Source of the DNA: Scleroderma bovista
Taxonomy: Eukaryota > Basidiomycota > Agaricomycetes > Boletales > Sclerodermataceae
Assembly: GCA_037178675.1 (NCBI GenBank)
Contig: JAYMGJ010000454.1
Location: 1-18,645, forward strand
Length of the DNA: 18,645 nucleotides
Direction of reading: 5' to 3'
Shown here: piece by piece, positions 17,551 to 18,645 of the stretch
Numbering within the stretch: the stretch's first letter is position 1
Layout: the number at the start of each line of letters is the position of its first letter
Translations under genes and position numbers: made by a program
Notes under the pieces: model-generated
What the model was told of the DNA's origin: nothing
Seen by the model: the letters and a program-made list of their open reading frames with translations, nothing else
The model's database searches: none

Positions 17551-18645
17551 ATAACTAACAGCTCGAAAGCCCCTTTGTGCATTACAAACACAGCTTTCCA
17601 CTCATCGCCTTTGCGAATCCTCACATTGTTGTAACCCCACCGAAGATCCATCTTCTTAAAGAGTTTGCAACCTTTAAGCTTGTCAACAAGCTGAGAGATA
17701 AGTGGTAGCGGATAATTATTCTTAATTGTCCAGTCATTTACATAATGGTAATACTGTACCATGCGCTTCTTGCCGTCCTTTTTCAGGATAAAGAAGACCG
17801 GTGACGTCTGCTGACTAATAGAAGGCTAAATGTATCCTTTAGCGAGTTGATCATCAAGGAATGATTCAACTTCTTTTTGTTCATCAACAGAGAGTGGGAT
17901 AAGCCTTCCCTTCTTGGGTGGGAGTCTTCCTTTAGATCAATTCCATGATCCCAGGGTTTCCTTAGCAGCATGCGCTCTGACGACTTTTTACTGAATACAT
18001 CTAAGAACTCCCAGTACTCTTTAGGCACTTGCTTCTGAGCTTCTTCTAGGGTCAACTCATCGATAGTGACCTTTGACTCATGAGCTTTCAAAGCTTGTAC
18101 CCAAGTTTCCTGAGATTTGTTTTCTCATAATAATTTAGCAAAGCATGTCTCCAAAAGTGACTTGCACTCTGGAGGACACCTAGTTAAATTAACTTTGCCA
18201 GTGACCCAGTCTATATCAGGATTATGCTTCTGCAGCCAGGTGTGGCCAAGGATAAGCGGCACTTTTCCAAGGCACATGATGGCACACCACAGCTTTTCAG
18301 TGTGTTTCCCAATACTGATGGTCAACAATACATAGTGCATGATATCGCCCTCCTGATTCCTAGTGCCATCTACATTAAGCACAGGGATGGGCTTTACCAG
18401 CTTTAGATAACTGGAGATGCCGATCAAGAGCCCAGCTCTTGTCAACAAAACAACCAGTAGCGCCACTGTCTAGCAGGGTGTCTACCTTAATAGTATTAAG
18501 TGGTCTGCGGATGCAGACCGGTACCGTCACTTCACATTCCATTGTGAAGGACCTTCGCAAGTCCATAGAAACTTCCAAGTTGCCGGCAGGACTTTCCAGT
18601 TCCTTAGATGCCAAAGAAAAAGAAAGAATATTTTTATTTGATCAG

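Larger units (their letters stand above)
14540..18645 (-). pseudogene. pol: Pol polyprotein of Ty3/gypsy chromovirus copy B, heavily broken, continues past the window
   Basis: Same domain order as copy A, read right to left: protease (DTLLDSGATGCFVDKSWALD near 18440-18490), reverse transcriptase (YIDDLMIF), RNase H (YTDHHNLTYF), integrase (C-x2-C, SDRG, QTERLN), chromodomain (EVDYIVASCIYKRQLQYLVH). Lesions relative to copy A: +1 T near 18402; TGA at 18125-18127; -1 base near 17922; TAG at 17826-17828 where A has CGA; a 14-bp tandem duplication at 17523-17550; TGA at 16645-16647 where A has CGA; and a 633-bp solo LTR at 15070-15702. The integrase catalytic motifs are better kept here (SDRG, QTER) than in A, and the RNase H Arg codon broken in A is intact. 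The copies are therefore siblings that decayed independently. The gag and 5' LTR lie beyond the right edge. Confidence 0.92.

Overview
The window looks like repeat-rich accessory DNA from a basidiomycete, most likely an Agaricomycete. The evidence is one multi-exon host gene of the DUF6533 membrane-protein family, with introns of about 50-70 nt, followed by some 17 kb of transposon-derived sequence dominated by Ty3/gypsy chromoviruses. Nothing bacterial, phage-like or CRISPR-like is visible, and no tRNA or rRNA was recognised.

Layout. (1) 1-1633, + strand: a DUF6533-type gene whose 5' end lies outside the window. Its exons can be joined by eye, including very short ones of 8, 16 and 9 nt. (2) 1743-2881: a 1.13-kb TIR element with 87-bp terminal inverted repeats and TA target duplications, without a recognisable transposase. 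(3) About 3230-4865: purine-rich, LTR-derived sequence. It is a diverged, oppositely oriented relative of the solo LTRs further right, and carries a 17-bp minisatellite. (4) 4866-5247: an old tandem array with a strict 51-bp period, cut by the 5' end of a Tc1-like element at 5248-5880. That element keeps only the N-terminal part of its transposase and runs straight into a ~69-bp minisatellite. (5) 6206-7067: microsatellites and CTGA-rich degenerate repeats.

(6) 7068 to the right end, - strand: two head-to-tail copies of one Ty3/gypsy chromovirus family. Copy A keeps its 3' LTR (7068-7415), PPT, pol (one in-frame stop) and a decayed gag. Copy B keeps its 3' LTR (14160-14528), PPT and a pol with many lesions, and runs off the window. 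Three solo LTRs from other families are nested in them, each with a perfect 5-bp target-site duplication: 10912-11521 (CGAGC), 12498-12972 (TTGGG) and 15070-15702 (TTGGC). No 5' LTR matching copy A was found; 13559-14159 is an unresolved LTR-like stretch.

How the parts relate. Gag and Pol of copy A lie in different frames, and the overlap carries a textbook -1 frameshift signal: TTTAAAA, a 6-nt spacer and a 9-bp hairpin. Pol then runs protease - reverse transcriptase - RNase H - integrase - chromodomain. Differences between the copies, and between the two arms of the TIR element, are mostly transitions, often at former CpG sites. This suggests methylation- or RIP-like decay across the locus.
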